From assembly GCA_035578905.1 (NCBI GenBank), contig JAQJVL010000162.1, positions 124,001 through 188,000 on the forward strand: 64,000 bases of DNA, in the 5' to 3' direction. The translations under genes and the position numbers were made by a program. The notes beneath the pieces were generated by a model that was not told the DNA's origin, did not search any database, and saw only the letters and a list, made by a program, of their open reading frames with translations. Positions 25,483-38,694 of this stretch are shown here, piece after piece; within the stretch, counting starts at the first letter, position 1, and each line of letters begins with the position of its first letter. Source of the DNA: Stictocephala bisonia (taxonomy: Eukaryota > Arthropoda > Insecta > Hemiptera > Membracidae).

Positions 25483-26189
25483 ATTGAATGAAACTGGTTT
25501 GATATCGTTTATTAATGACAAAAATAATACAAAATAACTTGAAAACTTATTTACATTATTAAAAAAATCAGAATATATTCTAAAATAGTCTATCTACCTC
25601 AAAAACCTATACATTTATGGGTGGAAATTCAAACTTTTTTTATGGTCAAACTTAATTAAAGAGGCGTTAAATGTATTAAAATGTAAAACATTTTAATAAT
25701 CTTTCAAAACGTAAAACGTAGTACAGTTAACACTAACATAGATATTAATGTTAAACTTTCCATTTATATTTTTCATTTAATGGTTAAACACAGACGTTAA
25801 TTTGTTTACATAAATCAGTAAAAAGCTATAAAATGTAATCTTAAACCATAAAGGAAAGAGTTCATAATTATAATACGTTTAACCAGGGAAAACTCGGTTT
25901 GGTGTGATATCAAAGAAGAGAGTTAGTTGGTTATAAAGCAGACAAGGTGTTAAGTGACTCACAACGAAGCCCTTATCACGTTACACTAACTTACTACGAG
26001 CCGAGAGCACATTTATAGGATATTACGTATAACATTTAACAACTTTAAGTCAGTTTAATGATTTTAACATTAGTAAACCATAGTATCTTATGTGCTTTAA
26101 CAAAAAATGTATTATACATCTAGTAATCTTATCATGTGTATTTATGATTCATTACTAATCATTATGAATCATTATGACGCCAATCGTAG
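25483..26189. other. no recognised feature
   Basis: AT-rich DNA; nothing seen. Confidence 0.4.
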
Positions 26190-26542
26190 ATATATTCGTG
26201 AATGTAGGGGCGAATTAGTGTATAAGAACTGGTTTAGTCATTGTTACCAACATCAACTATTCCTCGGAAAGAGCTAAGGCGTTTCCTATTAATGTATCAA
26301 AAGGCATCTGAAGAACCTACATCATTACGTAGAATCCAAACCATGTAGTATTAGCCTCATTTTCAGGTAACTGCTAAGCTCGATAATCTCTTGTCTGACA
26401 CAAAATCCGGACAACCACCCAATATGGACCCCACAGACTCCTTTAGAAGTGGTAACGTCGGTGGTAAACATCGATCGCAAGAAGCGTACAATCTATCGAC
26501 CACAATCCCCACAACAAGTAGTTTCCAAGAAGCTGGGTTTAA
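26190..26542 (-). mobile_element. SINE family E copy
   Basis: Complement aligns with 8,488-8,905: 'tagtcattgttaccaacatc', 'gtagaatccaaaccatgtag', 'cagactcctttagaagtgg', ending at 'caagaagctgggttt'. Confidence 0.75.
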
Positions 26543-27105
26543 TATTTGAAATTTACGTTTTATTGTTTACTGTTTTTAATCTCTGTTTTATTGAACTAAC
26601 TACATGTTATCCGATCCCATTATGCCAATTATCATTGTTTTTAATTATTTGAAGCAACAATAATGTTTCAATTAATATATTATTTCAGTTAGTACATTTA
26701 CTTCTTCCTTATCATTGCACTATATACAGTCGGCTTTATTTCACTGTCCTTTAACTTAATTATCACTAAATTTCACTATTATTTAACTAATAATGTAGGC
26801 TAGTTCACTGTGTATATAAAAACAACTAACGTTGTATGTACACGAATACAGAGTGTTATATTTCAAACTATGCATGTACCTTATACTATCTTTCACGCCA
26901 TTCTTCATAGTTAAACTCTGTTGTTACTTTATATGTTTATTGCATTACATTAATTTAATGTTTTGATGTTTACTAGCACACCTACTTTATCGTAAACTTT
27001 CGTTTTGTCAAAAATACTTTCAAAATATATACGAATTAAGTATTGTGTTAACAATTTTTATAATTTCTACTACGTAGTTTTTAAGAAATTAACATGTGCT
27101 TAATA
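26543..27105. other. no recognised feature
   Basis: AT-rich DNA; nothing seen. Confidence 0.4.
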
Positions 27106-27107
27106 TA

Positions 27108-27527
27108 CAGGGTGTTTCTTATAAAACACAACCCTATTTACAAGTTCAGAAAATGAAGGTTAAGATAATTACAAGTTCATAGGTTGGTAGCCCTGGCCCT
27201 TCTTGTTCCTTAGCTATCAGCTGATTACATTGTGACTTCGCTATTCACGTTATTTGTGTTTCGTGCAATATCACTAAGTTGAGGTTAGAAACATGGTTAT
27301 TAACAAACTTTGTAAAAGGTGTCCTGAAATTTACCAAAAAGGGAAGAACGTTGTATAATTGCTAATGGTGGTTTATTTGGACACCAAGCATAAACAAAAA
27401 TGTTATTATAATCATGTAAATAGTAGTAATACATGCTAATAATAATAAAATGTGTTGTAGATTTTTGTTTTGTCTGTCATTTTTTTTTTTTTCAGTTCAT
27501 GGGTTGTGTTTCAAAAGAAACACCCTG
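27108..27527. mobile_element. TA-target DNA element with CAGGGTG termini (420 bp)
   Basis: Ends CAGGGTGTTTCTTATAAAAC and GTTTCAAAAGAAACACCCTG form terminal inverted repeats that continue to 'acaaccc/gggttgt'. TA flanks both sides (27106-27107 and 27528-27529). It is non-autonomous. TA duplication is typical of the Tc1/mariner superfamily (established knowledge); the assignment here is inference. Confidence 0.8.
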
Positions 27528-28250
27528 TAGTTCCTCATTTAATTAGACTTGTTCTCATCGTAAGTCTGCATTAAAAATTTCGCTTCTTACATGATTATGT
27601 CAATGAATAACAGAATATATTTTATTTCCCAACTAGCTTTAATTAATTTATAAATAATAAACAGTGAAATATTTATCAATAGTAAAAAAATTCCTGATAC
27701 AATAGGAATGTGTCCACTTTAAAAATATCAAAGTAAATATATTACGTGATTCAAAATGTGGTATTTTCTTTTAATTATAACATCTGCTTAAGAAGAACAC
27801 AATTAAATTCGGTGAAAGCTGCACTGATGTTTAAAACATGTTTAGCTTTTTAGAAGTATTTTGTATATTTAATATAATTAGGGTACTAAACCTTACATAA
27901 AAAAATGACACAAAAACAAGATAAGTGAAAGATGACATTTGATATATAAAGTAAGTTGTATTTAGTATTTTATCCAATCTTTTTCAATTGATGCTTAAAA
28001 ACTTATATGGTGATCATGTTTGTGTTCTGAACCCTCCCGGATATGTACATTATTTACTGTGTCAAATATAGTTCAATTGTTACATTTGCAATAACTAAAT
28101 GCTAAGAATCAAGTCCAATACTACTAAAAGTGTAATTACTGGAAACTGTTGAAGCTATGTGGTCTCGTTCATAATAAATTTGTGTACTTTGCTACTTCAA
28201 AACCTCATTCCTAAAACGCCATTTTATAGAAATATTATATAAATATATAT
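27528..28250. other. no recognised feature
   Basis: AT-rich DNA; nothing seen. Confidence 0.4.
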
Positions 28251-28251
28251 A

Positions 28252-29197
28252 CAGGGTGTCCAGCTTCAACTGTCGCATATTTTATAAGATTGTTTCTCAG
28301 GTAAATGCAAGAAATAATGCCATTTAACATGTGTCCTATCTCAATTAGTTTTCTGTCTGTGTATATATTCGTGTTTTTTACAAACATTTGAATATTCCAA
28401 TAACCCCTTGACATACAATACAATATTTTCGTTTGAAATTTGATCTTACAATGACACATTTTATTTAAAGAGGCTAAATGTCTAAGACTAAAAGTTTGAA
28501 AATGGCATCCGTTTAAACATTTAAAAGCCAAACATAAAAAACTACAAATTTTACCAAAAAATGTTAAAACACGTGATTTGTAGACTAGATTAAGCCAAAT
28601 TCAAAGTTATTCCAATTTAAAATATAGGTTTATAAATAATAGAGAACACTTATTTTTTGTCACTGAAAGCATTGTTATTTGAGTCCTATTTACCCAGATA
28701 ACTATGCTTTGAGTTAAACAAATGTCTGTGTTATTTTTGAACCAACATTTTAAAGTTTTGAACTTGGCTTCACCTAGTCCAGAAATCATGTTTCTTAAAA
28801 TTTATAGTTTTTTATATTTGATTTTCACATTTTTAGACGGCCGCCATTTTCTAACTGTTAGTTTTTGAAGGTTATCCTTTTTACTAAATGTATCGTTGTA
28901 CATTTAGTAAAAAGGACTACGAAAACTGTCATACGAAGACTCAGTATTGTAAGTCAAAAGGTTATTGAGGTATTACATAAAAAAGGCCATGCATACAGAC
29001 AGATGTTATGTGGACACATGCTATGTGGCATTATTTTGTTGTATTGACCTTACAATCTTACTCATCCACACTCATCCTACACTCATAAAACCATTCATAT
29101 TCGCCTTAAAATACGCACAACGTTGTGTCGGCGTCTCATTTGTAAGAATCATGTAAGAATCTTCTAAAATGTGTGACAGTCGAGGCTGGCCACCTTG
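28252..29197. mobile_element. TA-target DNA element with CAGGGTG termini (946 bp)
   Basis: Left end CAGGGTGTCCAGCTTCAACT and right end (complement) CAAGGTGGCCAGCCTCGACT form imperfect inverted repeats of about 35 bp, flanked by TA. Inside are a perfect 18-bp hairpin (28875-28892 with 28899-28916) and a SINE family E tail at 29,060-29,135. The internal frames do not encode a recognisable transposase. Confidence 0.7.
28875..28916. repeat. perfect 18-bp hairpin
   Basis: Arms 28875-28892 and 28899-28916 are exact complements around loop tcgttg. Confidence 0.9.
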
Positions 29198-31254
29198 TAT
29201 ATACGTACGTTCAATTAAATACATTCATTAATTAACCACAAAATATACAATTTGAAGAAATTAAACCGTGACAATTCCAACAGCTGAGTGCCGGGACTTT
29301 GACAAGGGTCAGCTGTCAGGCCGTTTTTTATAATCCAAAGATGTTAAAAATCCTTTCTCACATTTTTGTTGAAATACATTCCTGTCATGAGTAGCGTAAT
29401 GTTATTTTAGCTCATATAATTTCAGTCTTAGCAGAGGACTGTTCGGGTTTGTTATTACATTATAATTATTTTTCTTATTTAACTATATTTTGTTGCTTTT
29501 AAATTCTGATAACCACTAACATTAAGTCCAATACATTTTTGGTTAGTTGTCTTTTCAAATAAACAACAATTGATAGTGGAATATATTTACGGGAATCTTA
29601 TTTTTTAGTACAATAAAAATAAGATGACCAGTAAAAATATAACACAAGAAATAAAATAAAAAGCTGCTTCCTCTTTTAATCATTTACATTAAAACAATGA
29701 CCCGTTAAAAAACGAAGGTATTTTTTTGCCAGATGAAGTTGGGTCTACGACTAACTCTCTAATAAAACTTATCCTGGAGACAAACGGCTTAAAAATGACT
29801 TCCTAACCACCACCAGAGAAGTACTTCTTTCAAGGGCTAGATTAATCACATAGGATAAGCTAAAAAGAATTAGTAATTCAATTTTTGCGTCCTTTTGAAT
29901 TAAAAACTTCATTGCTATAGACGAAGTTAGTTAAATTGTTTCATAATAGTGTCGAATAGTTAGTTGTCCAGTGCCACTAGTTATCCTCAGGGATAAACCT
30001 AACAATCTTTTATGATAAACGAAGTAGTTATTACTACAGGTTCATAAATATATACATTACATATAACCTATTTCTAACTGCCTCTGAAGCGTTCCCTGTG
30101 CTATAAGAACGCGTTGTCTATTTCTGTTATTTTATATGAAATTTGTTTCCCGCTATACTGTAGGCTAGGGAGGTCACCTAACTTGTGTCCATCCCGTTCC
30201 CCGAGGGGTGTAGAAGAAAAGAAGAAATATGAAAGGGGTTTTGAGTAATAACGGTGTAAATTTGATGTACAGGGAAAACTAGATCAAATTCCGATACTTA
30301 TATTAGTTCCAGCAAAGATAAAAATTATTTGACCCTATAATAAAATTTTGAAATTCATATGTCATAACGCACAATTAAACAAAGAAACAGTGTTATGATT
30401 GGAGTTTTCATAGGCCTCCTAGTTTCTTAGAAAATAACCTTTAAACTCGGGTACACATAATTTCTGTGCCGACAGTACACTCGTTTTTTTATTGAATCGA
30501 ACTCATTCGCCCTCATATTTGCACATATATCTATGATCGGACGCTTTAATAACTTAATAATACGTTTCTATCCAAGCACTATCTTAATTTTGTTGGGCTG
30601 TCATATACATAAAATAAATTGTAAACCACGCTGTTAAAACATGTTTGTAAACAATTAAAGTTCTGTTATTAAATCAACAACTGCATTTAATCAAAGGTCA
30701 AAGACGCATGATATCAAAGGGTCATATTTGAAGCCAATAACTCTTGAACTATATTGAGCATTTATTGCATCTTCAATGTTAGTTTTCTAGAAAAGAATAA
30801 TAGCTGTTCAAACATTTACTGAATATGATTTGGAATTGTTGGTGTAGCAAAATTACTAAAAACCTGGAACTAACAATAGCGTTTAATTTTGTATACGTTC
30901 TGAGGGAATTTGAATTTTATAATGTATCTACACTAGCTTACTCCCAATCGTAGTTCACGTACTTTTTATACTAAAACGATTGTATGTTAAATCAAATACA
31001 GTTTGGTTGGATATTGAAAAATTAATACGACATTAATTAATTTTATATATTTTGTAAACTATTCCAAACCAAAACTATTTGAAATCTTCCCTCATAAAAT
31101 ATTTACGTGATTAGTATAGCAACTAATGCTGTCAACACCCTGATAAGTTCTTTAATGGGTAAATATTTGTATTGAGTTTATGACTATTCATACATTTTTG
31201 CATCACTATTTTCTTTAGATAATTTAAAAAATGAAGTAATTTGGTGGCTGGGCG
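29198..31254. other. SINE tail fragments, otherwise nothing
   Basis: 29,725-29,830 (minus) is the 'cctggagacaaacggctt' and 'gacttcctaaccacc' part of the SINE at 2,534. 30,477-30,547 (plus) is a SINE family E tail ('cattcgccctcatatttgca'). No gene was seen. Confidence 0.45.
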
Positions 31255-31440
31255 TATAGATCAGTACATCAATACGTTTACGGTAGATAAGTAAATATCA
31301 CCATACGTTAGTGGTATGGTGGGTGGTTGTATGGGTTAATAAAGCGTTACGTTAAGGGTGGGTGAATTTACATCATATTCATTTTATGGGTGGGTGGGTT
31401 AATAGGTCATTAAATTTATAGGTGGGTGGGTGATAGCTTG
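31255..31440 (+). repeat. degenerate G-rich minisatellite
   Basis: Repeated 'tatgggtgggtgggttaat' type units with variable AT-rich spacers. It belongs to the same GGGTGGGT family as 25,008 but is much decayed. Confidence 0.7.
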
Positions 31441-31689
31441 CGTTGACTATGTTTACTACAGGAGTCTCACCATGTAACTAATTTTCTTATTAACAACAGC
31501 TGTAGTTGTGGAGCTAACAGGTCAGCATCGTACCTTTACAATTTTCCAGCTCGCCCAAAATCCAGGATTTCTATGGACTAATTTTTGTAAAGCAAGAATT
31601 TATATACATATAGCATGACTTAGCAAATAAAAGAAATAGGAATGAAAAAATCTTAATTATCATGATAATTTAAACCTAAATATTGTATA

Positions 31690-32240
31690 AAGGAGGAGCA
31701 AGAACAGACACTTGTGGCAGTCCATCATTCAGGCGCCTAAAAGAACTTTCTCTGCGACCCAGGCACACTTTAAACTGCCCTGTTGCTGAGAGTAGAGTTC
31801 AGGAATTGCAACATCGAGGACATGGAATCAAGTTATAAAATTCCTAAGACCCTTTCCCTAGACTGTGTCATAGGTTGCTGAAAGAAGATGCTGATATTTT
31901 ATTTTCAATTTCTTTCATAAAGAAAGTGCCGGTTCACAACATTTTTGACTATGTCTGAACCCAGCTTGTACAACAGGGATACTGTCATTGAAAATAGGAA
32001 ATATTCTGTTGTAAATCAGCCCCTCCAGCAACAAAGCAGACACTTAAAAGGGCTATAACGTGATAGCTTTCAACTCTACCTGGCTTCAAAACAGATATCA
32101 TTTTAGATATTTTAAACGCTTTGGGCATATCGCCACTTGTAAATATGGCAATAAATACTGTTAGAAGCCAATGCTTTACTTTTGTATCAGAATGTTTAGT
32201 TATTTCGGGAAGATTTTTATCCGGCTGCCTTCCTAACTGG
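31690..32240 (-). pseudogene. decayed non-LTR retrotransposon (Jockey-like RT, N-terminal part)
   Basis: The minus strand, across frameshifts, reads 'VKHWLLTVFIAIFTSGDMPK', 'AFKISKMISVLKPG', 'SYHVIALLSVC', 'LLEGLIYNRIFPIFNDSIPV' and 'VQAGFRHSQKCCEPAL'. These are the successive RT blocks 'P..wk.s.vi.l.KPGkd', 'YRPISLLsv..KllE' and 'QaGFR'. The YADD box is not present; the element breaks off before it. Several stops make it inactive. Confidence 0.85.
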
Positions 32241-33084
32241 CAGATCCGTAACCCACTCCTAATTTAACTCTTGGCGAGTGAAAGACCTTGAAAATTCTAG
32301 CTCATTAGTATGGATTTATAGAGATTCCATACTTAATTAAAAAAGATATTATTTCATTTATTGTTCATATTTTAATTTAGTAATAAACTCATTAGAAAGT
32401 AAATTCTCATGTTTATTAATTCAGCTATTGAAAAGACTATAAAATTTAACGATGAAATGCTCTGCGAAAAAACTACGAGGCTGTACACAATCATTGATCG
32501 GGATTAAAATTGTTGATATCATGGTAATAAGAAGAGTTTAAGATGGTAATGGCAGTTTGTCACTTTTTAAAGAGGAAATATTACTGAAAAAATATACAAT
32601 TCAACTTTGTTTTTAGGCCTATAACTCAATCAATGTAAGGGCATTGCATTTTTCATTTAAAGTCAATCTGTTTGAGTTTTGAAACACTACGTGTTTAGAC
32701 TAATACGATTGCTAAAAGCCATATAAACAGTTATAAAATAATAACATAACGGTTTTCGAGGGTATTCCCCACGTATAAAGTTTGGTACGTGTAAGCAATC
32801 ACAGAGTTAACATTATTTGCAAATGTTCTGGAAGAAACTTTGACGAGTCGAGAAGATTGCAAGGGGTCGTTTCAAGAGCGGGCATCATCCGGGTAATCCG
32901 GATTTAATTTGTGCAAAACTCAGTGGGGAGCGGAATGTTACTCCAAAACTGTTTCTCATTTTGCCATATCCAACACAAAGACGACCTTCTCTGATTGTTA
33001 AAATACTTGGTTAACTGAGTCTTAGTGCCAAACCGTATCGGAATTCAATAGTCAGAATGATTTTAAATCAAACATGGTGGAGAC
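32241..33084. other. no recognised feature
   Basis: AT-rich to about 32,860, then gradually GC-richer toward the island at 33,085. Confidence 0.4.
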
Positions 33085-33240
33085 GTCACAGTGCTGGGGG
33101 AAAGGGGCGTTTTATGTCTGGTGGTGGGGGTCGGCGAGGGTGCGCGGAGTCAACGTGGGATAGTTTAGTCGTGGCCCGGCCTCTGTGACGAGCGGGTGCT
33201 CTGTGTCGATCGGTGTCGTATTGTCGCGCTAACTCGTAGT
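33085..33240 (+). promoter_or_regulatory. GC/CpG-rich island, candidate promoter
   Basis: This is the largest GC-rich, CpG-bearing patch in the left two thirds of the window ('ggggtcggcgagggtgcgcg', 'gtgtcgatcggtgtcgtatt'). No repeat or LINE motif explains it. A strong donor-like GTATGT follows at 33,320, so it may be the promoter and 5' leader of the gene whose signal-peptide exon is at 42,953. No TATA box was seen; a CpG-rich TATA-less promoter would fit. This is inference. Confidence 0.4.
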
Positions 33241-33319
33241 CAGAATTTTCTTTTTGAGATATAATTTCGATCTCTGATTTGAATTTAATACACGAATATA
33301 TATTGGACTTTCCTAATAG
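33200..33319 (+). other. candidate 5' UTR exon
   Basis: The start is only a guess (within 33,150-33,240). The 3' edge is a splice donor 'cctaatag|gtatgtat' at 33,319/33,320. The segment has no ATG-led long frame, as expected for a leader exon. It would splice to 42,953 over an intron of about 9.6 kb. RNA evidence is absent. Confidence 0.3.
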
Positions 33320-34189
33320 GTATGTATACTTTCTTACAATTTTATTAATACAATTTTAGACTTTATTAATTAACTTTTTTAAATTTCTCAATTCATATTG
33401 ATAAATGACTATATATTAAATGCATTTTATCGTATAATTATTTACCATTGTTAATTATAATTTGTTAAACATAAAAAAATGTATGATTAATTAGTGAAAT
33501 AGTCTTCGCTATTGTTAAAGCGATTAAATAAATATGTTTATATCTACTATATTATATAGTTTCTATTGAATATAATTTTTATTTAAATACAAATCTCTTT
33601 ATGTTTAATTTTTTGCATAAAAAATCAAAAATCCAAATATTTAACTTTATATTTTTAAGACGTTGAGGAATTAGTATATTTAAATTTTTTAAAGTTGAAC
33701 GCAAGCTTAACCAAATTGAACTTACACGTTCATGTCAGGCAAGTACTTCTAATTTAAAATTTTAAGTCAAAGTCGAAGCTGGCATTGTTAAAAATAAAAA
33801 CACCTCTCTTAAAATTATAGATTTAATTGCTATAAATAAATGGTAATGCTAGATAAGAATTTATATTTTTTAACTGATAGTAGAGAATGTGAGAAGGGAG
33901 TTATAAAGTATAACTCCTCCCATTTATTTATAAATTATGATATAATAAGAACTTATTAGGATGAATTAAAAGCCAAACGATACTAAAACATAGCTTTACA
34001 TTTCTTTACTATTTTTAATTAACATATAAATCAAGATTTACAAGCAAACTTTAACACATTGATCCTAATTTATACTTTGAGGTTTTTTCAAATCCAGGAA
34101 TGTAACTTTTTAAAAGTAAAACCAGTAAAACAAACTCTAAAAGATATATTTCATTGTTTTTAAAAAAATTACCTCCTTAAGCAAAGATA
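33320..34189. other. AT-rich, no recognised feature
   Basis: Would be the start of intron 1 in the proposed gene. Nothing else was seen. Confidence 0.35.
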
Positions 34190-34920
34190 TTGGGTAGCTC
34201 ATTCATCAAGGGTGTTCTGCCCTCAGGCAGGTCCTTGCAGCAGCCTTCCACCAACCTCTCCCTTTTCAGCAATTCTTTTTCTTGTCTCCTACTTCCCTCC
34301 GATCCTTAAACAGTCCACCTTCTGATATCTTTTTCCTTTTCCACTCTTTCCTCTAACCTTACTTTTTCTTGCTGTTATCAACGGGCTCGTTCCTCTCATC
34401 ACATGTTCTAACTAATTCATTTTTCTTCTTCTCATGGTTTTCATTATTTCCCTCTCTTCTCCCATTCTCCATAGTACTCATTTTTTCATTCTATCTTTCC
34501 ATCTACTTTCTCCAAAACCACATCTCAGTTGCTTCTAATATCTTCTTGTCTTCTTTACTAAGAGTTTATGTTTTCGATCCATAAAATGAAAAACTAATAA
34601 TAAAAGCTTTCATAAATATTTTCCTCAGCTTCTTATCCAACGGTCCATAAAGTAAACTTCTATCTTTATTAATTTATTTCTGTTGTCATAGCAATGCTTA
34701 TTTTCATCTCCTTTCAGCAACTCATATCTTCTTCAATCATACTTCCTAGATGTTGTAAAATACGCAATTGGCCTATTTCTTTTCCTTTTGGTTTAGTATT
34801 CATTAGTTCTACCAGTTTCCATACTATCGTAATGTTTGTGATACAGTAATATTTATCACAGTAAAGAAGTACATTTAGTACTAAAATAACAAAAATAAAA
34901 TTCATTTTCGTCATTTTATG
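34190..34920 (-). pseudogene. decayed non-LTR retrotransposon, C-terminal RT part
   Basis: On the minus strand, across frameshifts, motifs follow in the order seen at the C-terminus of many arthropod 'endonuclease-reverse transcriptase' ORFs. First comes 'ELMNTKPKGKEIGQLRILQH' with LGSMI (the YLGS region). Then come a 'KLRKIFMKAF' region, 'LRCGFGESRWKDRM', 'LEHVMRG', a basic 'ARKSKVRGKSGKGKR' stretch, and 'RKRIAEKGR' near the end. It is riddled with stops. The strong pyrimidine skew of the plus strand is explained by the Arg/Lys-rich coding strand. An RTE-like assignment is possible but not proven. Confidence 0.65.
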
Positions 34921-35659
34921 ATAGCACATTTATTCATGCTCTAGTTAACGAGTTTGTATGCATTGCATACTGCAAATTTGTTTCTTTATTTCCAACAGAG
35001 CATAGATACCATAAAAACATAATCTTGAGATGTGGTGGAACTTACTACTGTTAATATTTTCTGCGAACCAATATTTTTCACAGCATTGATAATACAACAT
35101 TTATTTGATTTATTACTAGCTTTACCAGCCCGCTTCACCAATGATAATATTGACTTTGATTATATAATCGAAATGTGCAGCTTTCAGTTCACACTGTATC
35201 CAATTTATATTCAATTTAGAACAGCTGATGCTATGTATAATTTACTACTTTACCCAATTATTTTAAATTTTCAAAGTTTGGCCTATCACGATTTTATTAA
35301 ATTTGTTTTTATTTAGCACATGTTAATAAAATAAATCAATTAATAAAAATAGCTCCACAAGAATACCATGGCAACTGTGCAGGCCAGTGGGACGGAGTGC
35401 TGGTGTCTGACAGGAAAATCCTTTCTTAGTAAGCCTCTATGAACCAAAGTAAAGCTATGTACAACATTTCAAGTCAATTGGACGTATAGTTTCGGAGAAA
35501 TAGTGATGAGTTTTAAATGGCTCTTATATATAAAGTATAATACTAATGATGTTGGGTATATGCTACTTATTTCATAAGCTATCTAATCTTATATAACATA
35601 AAAATCAAATTGTGGTATTTTTGTGTGCATAAAATTTTAATAAATTGTGAATTGATTCA
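34921..35659. other. no recognised gene
   Basis: A frame at 35032-35316 (plus) has no domain. 35,355-35,560 contains a GC-richer stretch with 'caagtcaattggacgtatag', a phrase typical of dispersed repeats. Confidence 0.35.
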
Positions 35660-36904
35660 CTTGAAATTTTTATATAACATTGAAGTCATAAACAAAAATG
35701 TTTGTACAAAACTGTAAATGGAAACAGGGGTCCAAGTATTTCTCAACCTACGTACACTTCACAGACGGAATTAAATGTCACTGTTGATAAAAAGCTACTG
35801 TGACCAGCTGTCTTATGTGCATATTATGTCATAATCATATAATGTTCGTATATTTATGTAGTCAAATTAATTTTTATATAATATTGAAATCATAAACAAA
35901 AATGTTTGTACAAAACTGAAAATGGAAACAGGGATCTTCAAGTATTTCTCAACCTCCGTACATTTCACAGACGGAATTAAATGTCATTGTTGATAAAAAT
36001 CTACTGTGACCAGCTGATCTACGTGCATATTATATCATAATCATATAATGTTCATATATTTTTGTAGTCAAATGAATTTTTATTTAATATTGAAATCATA
36101 AACAAAAAAGTTTGTACAAAACTGAAAATGGAAACAGGGGTCCAAGTATTTCTCAACCTACGTACATTTCACAGACGGAATTAAATGTCATTGTTGATAA
36201 AAAGCTAATGTGACCAGCTGATTTATGTGCATATTATGTCATCTATTCATATAATGTTCGTATATTTATGTAGTCAAATGAATTTTTATATAATATTGAA
36301 ATCATAAACAAAAATTTTTGTAAAAAACTAAAAATGGAAACAGGGGTCCAAGTATTTCTCAACCTCCGTACACTTCACAGACGGAATTAAATGTCATTGT
36401 TGATAAAAATCTACTGTGACCAGCTGATCTATGTGCATATTATATCATAATCATATAATGTTCGTATATTTTTGTAGTCAAATGAATTTTTATTTAATAT
36501 TGAAATCATAATCAAAAATGTTTGTACAAAACTGAAAATTGAAACAGGGGTCCAATTATTTCTCAACCTACGTACACTTCACAGACGGAAGTAAATGTCA
36601 TTGTTGATAAAAAGCTACTGTGACCAGCTGATTTATGTGCATAATATATCATAATCATATAATGTTCGTATATTTATGTAGTCAAATGAATTTTTATATA
36701 ATATTGAAATCATAAACAAAAATTTTTGTACAAAACTGAAAATGGAAACGGGAGTCCAAGTATTTCTCAACCTACGTACATTTCACAGACGGAATTAAAT
36801 GTCATTGTTGATAAAAAGCTACTGTGACCAGCTGATGTATGTGTATATTATCTCATAATCATATAAAGTTCGTATATTTATGTAGTCAAATGAATTTTTA
36901 TAAA
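35660..36904. repeat. satellite array, 204-206-bp units, six copies
   Basis: The landmark after 'cata' ('aacaaaaatg') begins at 35691, 35895, 36101, 36307, 36511 and 36715. Units carry the conserved 'ttcacagacggaattaaatg' and 'tgtgaccagctg'. Units 1, 3, 5 and 6 have 'aaagct' and 'tttatgtagtc'; units 2 and 4 have 'aaatct' and 'ttttgtagtc'. There is no coding capacity. It is unrelated to the 146-bp satellite. Confidence 0.95.
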
Positions 36905-38694
36905 TGAAAACAAGTGTAAGTTACTTTATTATAGATGAAATCAAGTTATCAGTCAACCTTTATTTTCTAACAACTAAAGTAAAAAATAACGACTAATGGT
37001 TACTATCAGGCTAAGCCACAAAAAAGCATAGACGAGTTTAACTAGTTTTATAACATTATTTTTAATATATTGCATATTTTGTGCTTTAATATACATTAAA
37101 CATTATGATGTCATTACATTACAAAACAAAACGTACAACTTGTTCAGCTTTTCCCCCAAGGCATACCAGCAATGATATACTCGTAGTTCGTTACACTACG
37201 TTATATTTAGTAAATATTTTTTGTATACATGCCAGGCTAAATTAGTTAAAATAATTAAATATGAAAACAGTAAAGTAATTCATTAATTATAAAAATACAA
37301 AGATTGAAATTAAACTTTCCTCAAATATACTGCTAAGTAAAAATTTAATAATATTAATATAACTTAATATTAAAAATGTATTAATATTAAGTTGATTTCA
37401 GCATCTTTATTAGTTACATTTATCACTAGTATTCAGAAAAAAGAGCATACTTAATTAAATAGACGTTACTCAGACTATAAATAAATATCTGACGGTATAA
37501 TAAGGTTTTAATTAGTCACAGCAATGTATTACTATGAAAATAACTTAGATGCAAATCAATATTGTAAACTATTTTTATTTTGTACATTATATTTATAATA
37601 AAAAAAAAAATAAATAAAGAAATAAAGAAATAAAAAAGAACGATTCCGGCTAAAATCATTGAATTATTTCTTTTTCCTATATGTCAAATAAAATAAAAAA
37701 TCGCTTTACTCAAGTTCAATTACACAAAAAATACAAAATTACAACAGAATGTCTCTTGCATAGACTGCTGGTCTGTGTGCAAGAGAGGTCTCCTCCAAGG
37801 CTCGTTTAGCATTAATTAGTAACTATGGTGTTCTAGAGATATTTACATTAAAACTAATTTCATAATTTTTTTGAATTATTTAATTTTAAAAAGTAACTTT
37901 TACAATTATAAGATGTTAAACTATAGGCCAAATGTATATACAAATGTAAACACAAACTATATACAATTTTTTTTATAACACAGGAAACCAATCAATATAT
38001 TTTATGTGGTTATGGAATTAGGGTAAGCATTCCTACAAAAAAATCATTGTACTGTTAAAATAACGAGCAGTCAGTTTGTAAATAATAAAATAATGATTAA
38101 TTTTAAGGTATCGGTATTTCGAAGCCATACAGTTGTTTATAAATAAAATTAACATAAGAAATTTAATTTAGTACCAATAATAAAACAATAAAAGGCTGAC
38201 GTATGCTGTTAAGGAGAACTATTGGTAATAAAATAAACAGCTAATACACTCAGAATGTCATAGAACATAGTGGGCACATATTTAATGCCTCTTTATAAAA
38301 GTATTTAAATAGAACTGTCATAAACCCAATTTAAGTGGAAATTTATGGCTTTTAAACCCCTGTGCTGGAATTTAAATCTTAAAGCAATGATATATTGCTG
38401 TTTTTATTGACAAATAAATATTCCGAATATTAATTTATTAAAATTAAAGCAATAGTGTTAAATTAAAAACAAAATTGTAACATTGAAATATGTAGGCCTA
38501 AGTTAATCAAATATATCTAGGTAAATGCTCTAAAAGAACCATTGGCAATAGGAATTGCTATGAAGTTTTATGCCGTTCAAGAGACTATTTTTTCTAGTAC
38601 TATTTTGATGTACTGGGTGTGGGAAAAGTCAGGATTATAGTTATTAATTTTTAGGATTATAACTATTAAAAAATGTAATAAAACTTTCTAGTTA
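36905..38694. other. AT-rich, no recognised gene
   Basis: A small imperfect hairpin at 37,750-37,787 ('gtctcttgca.../tgcaagagag') and an A-rich tract at 37,590-37,640. Nothing else was seen. Confidence 0.4.

Noticed and set aside
35660..36904. CRISPR-like array or repeated gene
   Set aside because: Continuous 205-bp tandem units with no spacers and no open frame.
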